From contig NC_135366.1 of the NCBI RefSeq assembly GCF_051622035.1, positions 563,001 to 627,000 of the forward strand: a stretch of DNA of 64,000 nt. The letters are read 5' to 3'. Each line of letters starts with the position of its first letter. Positions within the stretch are counted from its first letter, which is position 1. Positions 50,517 through 62,700 of the stretch are shown in pieces. The DNA is from Arctopsyche grandis. Taxonomy: Eukaryota; Arthropoda; Insecta; Trichoptera; Hydropsychidae. A program made the position numbers and the translations under genes. Under the pieces are notes generated by a model. That model did not search any database. It saw nothing but the letters and a program-made list of their open reading frames with translations, and was not told the DNA's origin.

Positions 50517-53087
50517 CTATGATGTGCGGTCAACCAGCTGCCTCCATTCAGTTCTAAATTCGGCCAGGCGAAGACTTGCTACCGTGGAAGCGCCCGTCGC
50601 TGCAGATACTTGGTCAGTCCAGCGTGCGGGGGATCTGCCTCTGGCTCTTCTGCCTTCGACGCTACCAACCACAACCAACCGCTCCAGGCTCTCCTCACCT
50701 CTTCGTGCAATGTGGCCGAAGAACTGCAATATACGTTTCAGGCATATTGTTGACAATCTATCCTTGATTTTCAATTCTTCAAGAATAGACACATTCGTGC
50801 GTTTGTCGGTCCAAGGCACGCGCAGTAGCCGTCTCCAGGACCACATCTCGAAGGCATCGATTCTCCGTCTATCCGCCGCCTTCATGGTCCACGTCTCGAC
50901 ACCATAAAGGCAGACAGAAAAAACGAGACTCTTCACGAGACGGATTTTGACAGCAGTTGTAATGGCTCTATTCTTCCAAATCTTCGTTAGTTGTGACATT
51001 GCCGATTTTGCTAATGTAATCCGGCGCCGTATTTCCAATTCGCTGCCGCCGTTGTTAGATATGAGTGACCCCAGATAGACAAAATTATCAACCACATCTA
51101 TACCGTTTAAAGCTGAGTTGTTGTTTTGCAGCTGTTGGTGACGGTCAATTATCATAATTTTTGTTTTGGGGCGGTTTATCTGGAGGCCAAGCACATTACT
51201 CTCTGTCTCAACACGACGGATCAGTTCGGCCATTTCTTCATGATTATTAGCTATGAGCGTTGTGTCATCCGCATACCGAAGATTGGATAGTTTTTTTCCA
51301 CCAATGGACACTCCACCCTTCCAACCATCCAGTGCTCTACGCATTATATACTCTCCATATATATTAAATAGGTCTGGAGATAATATACACCCTTGCCTTA
51401 CTCCACGTTGTACTCGAAAAATTGTCGAATTTAGCGAATTGATTCGAACTACTGCATTGTTATCATTATACAAGTTATGTATTATCTTTACAAGATGCAT
51501 GGGGACTCCCATGTCCAGTAGAACTTTCCACAGATAGTCCCAGTTCACAAAGTCAAAAGCTTTTTTATAGTCTATAAAACAAAGAACGGCTGGAGTTTGA
51601 AACTCCCGACATTTTTCAATGAGTTGACGTATATTCAGTATTTGTTCCCTCGTCCCTTTGCCTTTTACAAACCCTGCTTGTTCGTTCGGTATTTGCCATC
51701 CAAGGTAACTGCTCAAACGATCTTTAATTATATACAGCAATACTTTACTAGAGTGCGATATTAAGGCTAAGGTCCTGTAATTCTCGCATTTTTTTGTAGA
51801 TCCTTTCTTGTGTAAGGGAATGAATATTGAATTGACCCAATCTTTCGGCCATACTCCGTTTACCCAGATCTTGTTGCACATATTACATAGCGCCTTTATC
51901 GCAGTTTCACCAAGCTCTTTCAGAAGTTCAGCTTGTATACCATCGCTGCCAGGAGACTTTTTACATTTCAGTTTCTTTATGGCATTTACAACTTCAGATG
52001 TCAAGATGTCAGGCTCCCTGACATCATCAATTAGGGAAACAATTGAGGTCGACGAACTACCACTGTACAATTCCGAACAGTATTCTTTCCATCGGTTGAG
52101 TATCACATCAATATCTGTAAGCGTGTTTCCAAATTGATCATCTATTGTCCAAGTTTTGGGTGAAAATTTTTGAGTGACGATTTTTACTTTGTGAAAAATA
52201 TCCCTTGCCTGATTCTTTAATGCGTGTTTTTCTATCTCCTCACATATGTCATTTATATATTTAGCTTTATCCCGCCTACAACTCCTTTGAATATCTTTAT
52301 GTAATATTGCATACCTTTCAAGATATTCTGTCGATGTTATGCCAGTTTGTTTAAGTCTTTTACGTTCTTTTATCTTAACCCAAGTTGAATCAGAGATAAA
52401 AGACTTACGATGTTCATTTTGCGGTGTTTGATGTTTTCTGGCATACCGAATTATGAGATCTTTAAAAATTTTCCAAGACTCTTCTACATCTACATTAGGA
52501 TTTATTTGGAATTCTGCATCTTTTTCTCTGATTACATTGCCAAAATTAATTACATCATCATTGGTGAGTTTAATTGCTTTATTTTGATGTCTTTTAATCA
52601 TTTTCAATTTCAGTCGAAATTTAGCAACAAGTAAGTTATGGTCCGATCCGCAATCTGCACCTGGATATGTTTTGACGTTATGTATCGATGATTTCCATCT
52701 AGAATTTATTAATACATAATCGATTTGGTTGCGGTGACGATCCCCAGGAGATATCCAAGTGTACAATCGCCTAGGATGATGTTGAAACCAAGTATTCATA
52801 ATGGACATTTTATTTTCAATGCAGAAACTTATAAGTTTCTCTCCTCTCTCATTTTGAATACCCAATCCATATTTACCTACTATGTTATCAATGTTGCTAT
52901 TATTACCGACTTTGGCATTAAAATCACCAAGAATGATGGTCATTTCTTTGTTTGAGATATTTGACAATGTATCGAGTAGTGAAGCATAGAACGCATTTAT
53001 TTTAATATCTTCGGCATCTGCAGTAGGAGCATATATTTGAAGGATGTTTAGTTTATACGGATGCGTGTTGAGTTTTAAGTATTTCAT
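50517..53087 (-). CDS. RTE-type LINE endonuclease/reverse transcriptase, 5'-truncated
   Basis: One uninterrupted 856-codon frame. Residues 1-170 are the C-terminal two thirds of an APE-type endonuclease (QIYAPTADAE, ILGDFNAKVG, NQIDYVLI, SDHNLLVAKF). Residues about 350-640 are the reverse transcriptase (CKKSPGSDGIQAELLK, EQAGFVKGKGT, VLCFIDYKKAFDFVNW, RGVRQGCILSPDLFNIYGEY, NLRYADDTTLIA). The tail has YLGSLISNNGGSELEIRRRI, LYGVETWTMKAADRRRIDAF and the basic GRRARGRSPARWTDQV end. YADD and endonuclease motifs are intact, but the first ~100 residues are missing: an in-frame stop lies just above 53,087. It is probably a recent 5'-truncated insertion, intergenic between HEATR6 and ZNFX1. Confidence 0.92.
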   Translation of the reverse strand: MKYLKLNTHPYKLNILQIYAPTADAEDIKINAFYASLLDTLSNISNKEMTIILGDFNAKVGNNSNIDNIVGKYGLGIQNERGEKLISFCIENKMSIMNTWFQHHPRRLYTWISPGDRHRNQIDYVLINSRWKSSIHNVKTYPGADCGSDHNLLVAKFRLKLKMIKRHQNKAIKLTNDDVINFGNVIREKDAEFQINPNVDVEESWKIFKDLIIRYARKHQTPQNEHRKSFISDSTWVKIKERKRLKQTGITSTEYLERYAILHKDIQRSCRRDKAKYINDICEEIEKHALKNQARDIFHKVKIVTQKFSPKTWTIDDQFGNTLTDIDVILNRWKEYCSELYSGSSSTSIVSLIDDVREPDILTSEVVNAIKKLKCKKSPGSDGIQAELLKELGETAIKALCNMCNKIWVNGVWPKDWVNSIFIPLHKKGSTKKCENYRTLALISHSSKVLLYIIKDRLSSYLGWQIPNEQAGFVKGKGTREQILNIRQLIEKCREFQTPAVLCFIDYKKAFDFVNWDYLWKVLLDMGVPMHLVKIIHNLYNDNNAVVRINSLNSTIFRVQRGVRQGCILSPDLFNIYGEYIMRRALDGWKGGVSIGGKKLSNLRYADDTTLIANNHEEMAELIRRVETESNVLGLQINRPKTKIMIIDRHQQLQNNNSALNGIDVVDNFVYLGSLISNNGGSELEIRRRITLAKSAMSQLTKIWKNRAITTAVKIRLVKSLVFSVCLYGVETWTMKAADRRRIDAFEMWSWRRLLRVPWTDKRTNVSILEELKIKDRLSTICLKRILQFFGHIARRGEESLERLVVVGSVEGRRARGRSPARWTDQVSAATGASTVASLRLAEFRTEWRQLVDRTS

Positions 53088-53739
53088 TATTTAATCATTT
53101 CATTATTGTACATATATTCTGCAACTCAATCAACATGCTCTGCATATATGTACATATAAGTAATATTTGTGTTATTAAACAAACTGATCTATTATTTCAA
53201 CACTTGTAATATTTTATGATTCAGATAATACAAAACATGATTTTAAATGAAAAATCTTAAAAGATTTCGTGTTATACTTATTAAAAGTCTTGAGAATTGA
53301 GAAATCAAGACATACATGCATACATAGCATGTTCGTCTTAATGTCTTATTCCCAGTTCATTTATATAAAACACAACACATAACTGCTAATATAATTTCAA
53401 ATAAAAATTGGATGATAAGTTGTAAAACGTCAAACACGAAACAATAATAAAATAAAATAAAAATACAAATTTAATTTTGATACGTTTATTAAAATATAGA
53501 AATTTGTAATTTCCAAAAATTTGGATAGTAAATGTACGTACAATAATTATATGTATGTATAATAAAGATATACATAGTATTTTATAATAAAACATAATAT
53601 AATTAACATTGTGCATTATTATATATATTTGTATTTGTAATGCAAAAATATAACTCTTATTCTACAAATAAAAATAGGATCGGTTCATATAAAATATGGG
53701 AATTTTAACGTTAATAATAAGATAAAAAATTTGGTATTA
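53088..53739. other. Gap downstream of ZNFX1
   Basis: AT-rich sequence that should contain the ZNFX1 3' UTR. No other feature seen. Confidence 0.35.
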
Positions 53740-56700
53740 TTAATTGAAGTTTCGATGAACCATCATTTGTTCGTTTGCAAAATCGGAATAGGCGGCATGA
53801 CTAGCTCTGTCCATCTCCGGAGCGAGCTGATTATTATCAAGCAATCTGTGATGCGTACCACCGATCTTACATCCGCACTCTGGACACTTGCTTTCCTCCA
53901 TAGCACCGCCGCACTCTCCGATACAATACGGATGACCATTCGGACACTTGAACCAGTGACCCTGCTTAAGTCCCACAGCCTTCACAATCATAGCCCTCTC
54001 CAGATTGATATCGTCGATTTTGAAAGACAGTGATTTGAACAGCTGCTCAACCTCCGTCTTAGTTGTTGCGTCAAACAATTTGTTGGAAAATATCAAGTTA
54101 TTCAGACGGGGCAGCTCTTTTTTGTCCAGAGCGGTACCGGTTTGCAACGAGTTTATGTAATTGTCGGCTACTTGGTATCGCACCATGCTGTTTGTTCTGG
54201 ACAATTCGCATTCAAAACTGTCGACTTGCTGCTGAGTCATCTTACGATTGCACTCGTACAACACTCGCAATAAGAACTTCAGCTGAACCTCAACGTGTTT
54301 GGACTCAACCATTTGATTCATTTTCAGGAAAATGTTAGCCAAACGATTCAACATTGCAGTTTGCAATATGTAATTTTCGACATCGACTTTGCTCCACGCC
54401 ACCGTTTTCTTCAACCACTTTTTGGGGTCTTGCATGTCCTTTAGTAAAGTCTTTATCGTCGGGTTATTTTTTATTTTCATAACAACTGATTTCCATTCGC
54501 TTACTGAAATTACACAACGGCATAATTCAGTTAACCAAGATAATTAATTACCTTAAACTCAATTATTTTCTGAAACCACTCGTCGAATACAAACAGACAA
54601 AGCACTAGTAAATATAATATGATACCTTAACTCAATATGGACTAACTGAAATTTTCCAGTCTATGAGAGTGCGTATTTTTCCGCAAAATAATGAGTTTTG
54701 TAAATTTAGCATAGCTCCTAAGCCTTTTAATCAATTAAATTGAAAGTTGGAATACAGCTTCTTTATAGTTATATTTGCTGTATTAAATTTTGTATTAATG
54801 AAATTTATAAAAATTTCAATATATTTTCATTTAATAAACGTTATCTATCTACATACATAATAGATCATTGTGTTATTCATTTGAATGAAAGATACGATTT
54901 GAGAATTATGCTACGCGAGAAAAATCCAGTCAATGTCGATATCTAGGGTTTTTTTTGTATTTGTTTTGAAATAAATTCCTTGGAAAAAAAACGTCAAGCT
55001 TTAAACCATAGAAATATAAATATATTTTAATTTATTTTTCGATGTTTTGAATTAAGATTCTAGTATGATAACTATGAATGAAAGTTTGAAACTCAATCTT
55101 TAAAATATATATTTTTTTGTATGAAGTTCAGAGGGTTTAAAAACACACCGTGTTGACAGCCTTTGAATGAAATTTTATTAAAATACATCATACTTGTTTA
55201 CGGCCCATAGTGAGTAAATATCTGTTTCATATCCTTCTTAATCATACTTGGACTAATTTTATGTGAAATACAAATTAGAAAACATGATAACTTCGATCTA
55301 AACTTCCAACTGATTGATTGCCAATGAAACGATATTCAAATATAACACCGAGTCATGATCAGTGTATGCTTATGTCATAAGTTTTGGAGAAACTCGAGGG
55401 AAAGAAAGACCTGAGAACTTCTTCGCGCGATAATAATGAAATAAAAGCCTTGTAAAAATCAAATTAATTGACGGAATGAAATTGCGAAAGGAGATGTCCC
55501 AAGCAATATAATAGCGAGACAGATACATTTAAATAAAAATTGCCTATGTATTTTGAGTCTGATTGTTACACACGTATCTGATATAGCCTTCAGATGAGGC
55601 TATATCACAAAAGTGACAGTCTACGGGTCTGCGTTAGGTACACATTTAATCTACATACATAATTATCATCATTATACTGACAGAAAACGTCAAGTCAAAA
55701 AGATGTTTTGATTATTTTTTTCAATTTGTTTAGTCAAAAAAAAAAAATGTTACAAAATAGATAGCTTCAAACTTCTTGATTTTTTGAATACAAGAATTTT
55801 TGACGTAAATTTTTCTGCCATTATACCGACGACATATGCTATTGAAAAAGTTTTGTTACCGTTTTTAAACACTAAATCAATATTCGGCTTTTGTAATGCC
55901 TGCATTTCCGTATTCAACTTTGTGACTAGAGCTTTGATTTCTTTGGGATCGCCGTATATCTTCCTCTTGGCGTTCTGGATATCTTTAAAAGTCGTCTTGA
56001 TCACTTTGTAATACCTCGGCGTGTTCATAATGGGCATATTGCAATGTGGACACCGAGGGTACGCTATCTCGCCACTCTCCTTCGAATCAACCCAATGATC
56101 CATACCACCGACTTCGACGACATGCTGACAATCCAACAGCTTGATAAATCTAAAAAAAAAAAGACAACCGTTACTCAATATCAGCTGTCGATTCACAACA
56201 ACGCTGATTTGATTCAAATATACTTGGCGTCCTCGTCGTCTTCATCACCGAAGAAGACCTGCGGAAATTCTTCCGGTTTGCATATTTTGCAAATATCGAG
56301 GCACTGTTCGCCGCACAGGCCAAGGCACTTGTGGCCGCACTTCATGACAAGCTTGCACGGTTCAGAGCAAGGTTCCCGATTGCACAATTCGCCGCACTCT
56401 TTGGTGCAGGTGCTGTGGACGCATTTCCTGTCGCACGGATGCTAAAAAAACCAAGCATTTCTAAACACAACAAAATCAGAAACGATTGAATAAAATGTAA
56501 TATACCGACTTTGCAAGGTTTGCAAGGGACGCCGCAGAAAAATGGACATTTTGAATGTTTGCAGAAGACTCGGCAAGGCTTTCGACACATGCTGCAAAAC
56601 TCCCTACACGGATCATCACAGCTGAAACAATATACCGTCAAATTATTTAGAAAAATCGAATTGTTTTTGACTGTTCGCTTGCAGAAAATATAGCTGTCTC

Positions 56701-59700
56701 TTGAAAGAGACAGCTATATTTTCGTAAGCTATTGTTTTCGTCGCTTTGGGCGCGTGGCTATTGAGTTATCCAGTCGCCTGTCGGCCTTACCTATGTGCGT
56801 TTGCATGTCGATGCTTGTCGTTATTTTTTAATACAAAAATAGTCAAAAACATGTTATACGACTAAAACTTTTTTATGTTGATGTATAAAATGATTAATAA
56901 GATATCAATTTGGCATAACAAGGAAAGACAGGTAGCGGAACACGTGGGTGAGAAGCATGACAAGGGTAGTAGACATAGTGGATAGAGTAAAGAGATTGAA
57001 ATGGCAATAGGCGGGCGAAAGGACGAAAGGTAGACAAAAGAAGTGCTTGAATGGTACCCGAGAGAATGCAAAAGGGTAAAAGGAAGACCGCAGGGAAGAT
57101 GGGTGGACGAAATTAGGAAAATGTGCGGGGTGAGATGGATGAGAGTTGCGCAAAACAGAGACGGGTGGAAGCGTGTTGGAGAGGCCTTCATCCAGCAGTG
57201 GATGGTGAATGGCTGTAAATGATGATGATGATATTGAACCCATTTGTATTGAGAAAAGCTGTATTTTGATTACAAAATACTGGGGTCTTACGCGACCCCT
57301 GTTCGGGGCACTCGTTCGATCTCGACGCTCTGTCCTTCAAAGGTTAAATTAGCTAGATAGCTAAAATTATATATGTAAATAAATTTTGAAAAGGTTAAAA
57401 TTTTGATTGAAACCTTTGCTCTTCGAAAGCTTTACTTACGAATAAGTTAGAAATAGGAATAGAAAAAACAACAGAAAGATTATATACATATGTCCGCAGA
57501 TGAGTCGGTTGCCGCATGCTTGTGAACACGGTGGATGCAAACGTCCTCGACATTTACCGCAAGTACCCTGACAGATATGTTCACAGTCTTTCAAGATCAT
57601 CCCGCACGGCTCTTTGCAAAATTCCATCACCAACATACTGCCGAAAGAATCTGCAAAAGCAAAGCAAAATTTTACACTACAAATTCAAATACATAAATGA
57701 GAATACGACAGACAAACAAACACACACACACCTAATTTAGTATCCTTGCACAGAATCTTGAAATCGTGACCACACAAGGATTCGTATGGGTTGGAAACCT
57801 GTTCAAAGCACGCTTTCAGGCCACACTGCTCCGAGCACTTGTTTCGACATTTGTGTCCGCACTGTAAAGTGCGCGGGCATTGTTTGTCGCATTTTACTGT
57901 TTCTGGATCTTGACTACACGGAACCATGATCGAATGGCCGCACGATCTTTCCTTGGCGACCTGCAATTCGTAAGCAAGATGCGTTAGCACCGTAAAGACG
58001 AACATGCGTATTGAACAAAGGTTCAATCTGAAATTACCTTTACTAAGCAGCCCGTACACGGTTCACAGCATTTGTTCGTGCAAAAGTGACCGCAAAGCAT
58101 GGCTCTTTTGCAAGGCTTTTTGCACGGTACTAGGTCAATATCTTCATGGCATGCAACTTTTTGAGAATGCGAGCAATTTTCTCTGGTTTTAGTCACCTAA
58201 AAATAAATTTGATTAAGACATGTCAGTTTGAAAAACATGAACCGTCAACCAGATAAATCAGCAGCTTCCCATCTAATGAGGGATTGCAATACTGAAAGTA
58301 CTGATACCGGTATTTGATCGAAAATAAGCCTTTGGTAATGCCGGTATTAAAAAAAGAAATACCGATAGTATCAATTTTTTTCAAATTCGTACGTTTTATT
58401 TGTCGAAAACGATATCTCCAAGGCTGAAAACTACGAAAACGACCAATGCGTATATATTTTGTATACGGATATTGTGCGAGTTATTATTTTATAAATTGTT
58501 TTCATTTTATAATGGCACACATCTGTAAAATTGTTTTAATTTGTACTTTTTTCCGATACATATCATTAAATACAATGTTCGGCAACATTTTCTGTATCGC
58601 GGCCCCCTTAAAACTATGGTGGCCGCTCATATTTGTATCATGTTGGATGCACAACGCTTACTGGCCGCTGATACATATATGATTCACGACTGCGCGAATA
58701 TATTTTTCGTGCAGAATATATATTTTTCAGTCCACTGATATATATTTGTATCACATTTTCGTTTATGAAAACGAAAACGTGATACAAAATTGTATCATCG
58801 GCCACAAACAATTGACGCAAACGTGATACAAAAATATATCAGCGGACTGAAAATGTAAATCATATACATACATATGAACCAGCGGCGACTAAGCGTTGTG
58901 CACCCAGTACGATACAAATATGAGTCAGCGGCCGCCATTATGTTAAAATGTGTCTTGAGTTTGCAAACCTTTTCAATTTTAATTTAAACAAGGAAATATT
59001 TACTATACAGTGGACATTTTTTTAATTACGTACATGTTTACATTGAAAATGTGATAAAATATATTATTTGGTACATTTTTCAGTACGATATATAATAACG
59101 ACACGACAGGGACTATTTTTCTAATTAGTATATGGAAAAAAATATAATTTGTCTTTCAATAACAATAATTCCCCAGCTGATGGTTGACTCTTTGTTTGCA
59201 TCTCCAGTGAACGATGATTAAGTATCTGATAAGCTTAAGTCGGAGTTGCAAAAAAAAAAACTACGAAACTTTGTAATCTTTATAAATGGGACGCACCTAC
59301 TTCACAGTTTTCTACCCGAATATCCTGTATTTGAATGTTTGGCGTATTTATCAGTATACATACATGTTGAAACATGCAAGCGGTTCTTGGGATATCGGAA
59401 GCAATATTTTTTTTGTTAACCGTTTGCCCGCGGCCGTATTCTATGGAAGCTTTGGGCGACAAGTCTGTAGCGCGGCTGTCTTCCATAGAATTTCTGAACT
59501 TTGCACGGGATTTTGAGCCTTATATGCGCCTATTTCAACTATTTTATGGTTCAAAATTGGTTGAATATATTACTGAGAGTTGAATGCCATCTATTCAATT
59601 TGCTTAAAATGAATATATACCAGTCAATAATTAGTTTTTTGTGGAACCATACTGAAACCTCGTTTATGTGACGTCACGTCTTCATACAATTATGAAGAAT

Positions 59701-62700
59701 GATTATTTGACAATTAATCCAAAACTACGAGATAAATTATGTATTTTATTGTTTAAAATAATACTTTGTGTTAATTAACATATCTGGTTACTTGAGTAAA
59801 TATTAAAATCTGTATTTAAGGTCGAAAACTCGATTGCCAAATTCGCGAAAAAGGTGCTGCGTACAGGGCTTGTTCACTATATTTATTGCCGCGGGCGAAG
59901 GGTTAATTATTTAATTTAAAAAAATACCGAAAGTACTGGTATCATTATTTTTTCATTTCGATAATACCGATATCGTAAATTTCAATATTTTTAGCAATTC
60001 TACATCTAATATTAAGCCCGACATTAAATGTCTTAATAAATGGTATAGCAAATATTTGACTTAGACATTAAAACTCTTAGAATGGAAAAATAAGGTAAGT
60101 ACCTGTATAGTGCAATTTTCACAGTCTTGATAGCACAATTTTTGACAACGATGATCTTGCATGCAGTTCTTGTTTGGTCGTCCGCATATAATTTTACACT
60201 CGTACTGTAAATCAAAACAATCACATTTAAAATTCAAAACGTTCCTAGACACGAAAATTTTCCTAGACGCGTTCTACTACTACTACTCACTTCCAAATGC
60301 TCAGGATCCTTACGCTTGTGACACAACTCGGTGCAAGCGTGGCCACACGGCAACCGGTCGACACACTCCATCGAACATGCTATTTCATCTATTGGCATGT
60401 AGCAAGTGGCTTTAACCTGCAATTTACATCACACATACAAAAACCGATAGATACCAATGCACTTTATATATTATATGAATGATCACCTCGTGAGAGCACA
60501 GGGGAAGTGTGACTGTGACTTCTACGAAACACCTCGCGGTGTCAGGATTGACGTTGCACATCACAGTATTGGTATGCCCACACTTGAAAAGTTTCTGTAA
60601 CATCTCTGAACAAAGGCACGATTGGAAACATAGAAGGCGACACTTGTGACCGATTTCACACTCTCTGAAAGTAATATGATACATCAGACAAAACTCAATA
60701 TCTTCATTTCGGTTAAAGAGACTCTCGTGAACAGTTCGCATTGAGCGGATGTCATTTTTATTAGCTACTTCTTACTTCATTGTGGAAAATAGTATGAATA
60801 AAGAATACCGATCGATCGAATAGTCAAAAATACAAATACTTGAAACGTATAGTTGACTTTCACCACTCTATAGTCGCCTAGAGTTCGTTCAACGAGAGAG
60901 CGACCAGTATAACAATATTGGTTACTACAGGCTGACTGCAAAGTTTGCTTTACGCATATATACATTAATTTTTCAAAGTTTTTCTCTAAAATGAAACAAA
61001 AGTTTGAAACCGATGATTTTTAGATCCTTTACTGGCTTCAGCAGTAGGAAATACCGGAGAGCGCATGACGCAGTATTACACCACACAATTAACGTTTATT
61101 ATAAACTAGCTGATCCCGGCATACGTTGCAATGCCCAATGCAGAATAAGGCATGCAATTCCCGTTCCCGTTTCAAATGATGGTTGGAGCTCAAATAACGT
61201 CTATTCAAAGCCGTGTCGTCATAAACCAACTGGTAATGTGGTTACCAACGAACATTTATTTATTTATTTATTTAATAGTTTTGGACCATTGTGGCATTAC
61301 AGGAAGAACCTAATGCGCCACAATGGCCTACATTTGAAAAAGATATAAAAACATGATATAAAAACAAGTAAACTGTAAATAAAGGAAAAAAGCAAAAGCA
61401 GAAAACATGGTAAAATAAAATAATAAAAAAAAAAAGTAACAAAAGGAAAATAATACATCATTCAGAGAGAAAAAAAAAATAACAAGTGTAAAAATTAAAA
61501 ATAAAATCCATAAATCCCATTCTTTGTTTACACTGAACAAAATTAAAATAGTATTTAAAAATTTACAAAGGAGAAAGAAAAAGTAAAATAAAATAAAACA
61601 AAATATGAATAAAAAATAAAATCACAGCGAGGCCCAAATGGAAGAGAGTAGATTAAGATTCCACTCATTCATCACATTCAAATTAAGAAAGTAATGATGA
61701 GCGCAGGTTACCAGATAAATATGTTAAGATAATATCCGATAATCTACGCTCCCCAAGGTGGAAAATATCACATTCAGGGACAGCAGCAACGATTTCATTG
61801 AGAAGTCGAATAGCTCTTGGAATAGGAGCCATTCGAAAAAGAAGTGTGCGAGCAGCAGGTACAACCATCAAATGATGATGTCTACCACGCACATAATTAT
61901 TAGGGACATAAAGTCCCAACTGTTCCAGCAACAACGGGCATGACGTATTACCACGCAATAGCTGGAGAACGAAACGAATTAACGAGAAGTTTCTCCGAAG
62001 TTCAAGGGAATTATACCCAAGCATGCCCAAAAGGAAAGGAGTAGGATAGAGATATGGGTAGTACCCATACTCTTTCTTATAAAGAAAACGAAGAAATGCT
62101 TTTTGCACTTTTTCTATAATAAGAGAGTAGTTTGCTTCATGCGGATTCCACACAATTGCATTATACTCTAGCTTACTTCTAACAAGCGAGTTGAAAAGCA
62201 ACATATTTCCTTGACTACACAATGGCGCTTCACATTTTCGCGACGGTAAAATCGTAATTACGAATATTATTATTGAGGTTTTCCCCCGTTTTTTTTTCAC
62301 AGTAAGCTTCCCGGACATGCATACAACAAATCCTGAAAGTTCCATCGTAATCGGTTGAGTGGTTTAGGAGCCTATACGAGACATCAAATTTTATATATAT
62401 AGATACAATAGTTTAGATATGCGCCCGGTTCCACCAATTTGTTTGAACGAAACTTGAAATTAATTACTTCCTCGTCCGCTTGTGTTTTACTTAGTGAAAT
62501 GCTTATTTTACGAGGTAAAAATTAGCATTCAAAAAACAGTAAAAATTGATTTTCCACTTTTTTTGTATTGAGTTTTAACACAGAGGTGTATTAATAATTT
62601 AAAAATCTATGAATGATCACAATATTTCACATATAAAAGATATTATATATGCATACAAAAAAATTTATATACACAAACTCCCGTTCAAGCATTAGAGAAG

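Larger units (their letters stand above)
58262..60000. mobile_element. Composite repeat region in ZNFX1 intron
   Basis: The outer ends carry GATTGCAATACTGAAAGTAC with TGATACCGGTATT (58,284) and, inverted, AAATACCGAAAGTACTGGTATC (59,924-59,945), suggesting one old palindromic MITE opened by later insertions. Those insertions include the fold-back at 58,615-58,946 and the piggyBac-like MITE at 59,420-59,902. Confidence 0.45.

Noticed and set aside
56684-56723. Rho-independent-type terminator
   Set aside because: Eukaryotic intron; the hairpin has no such role here.
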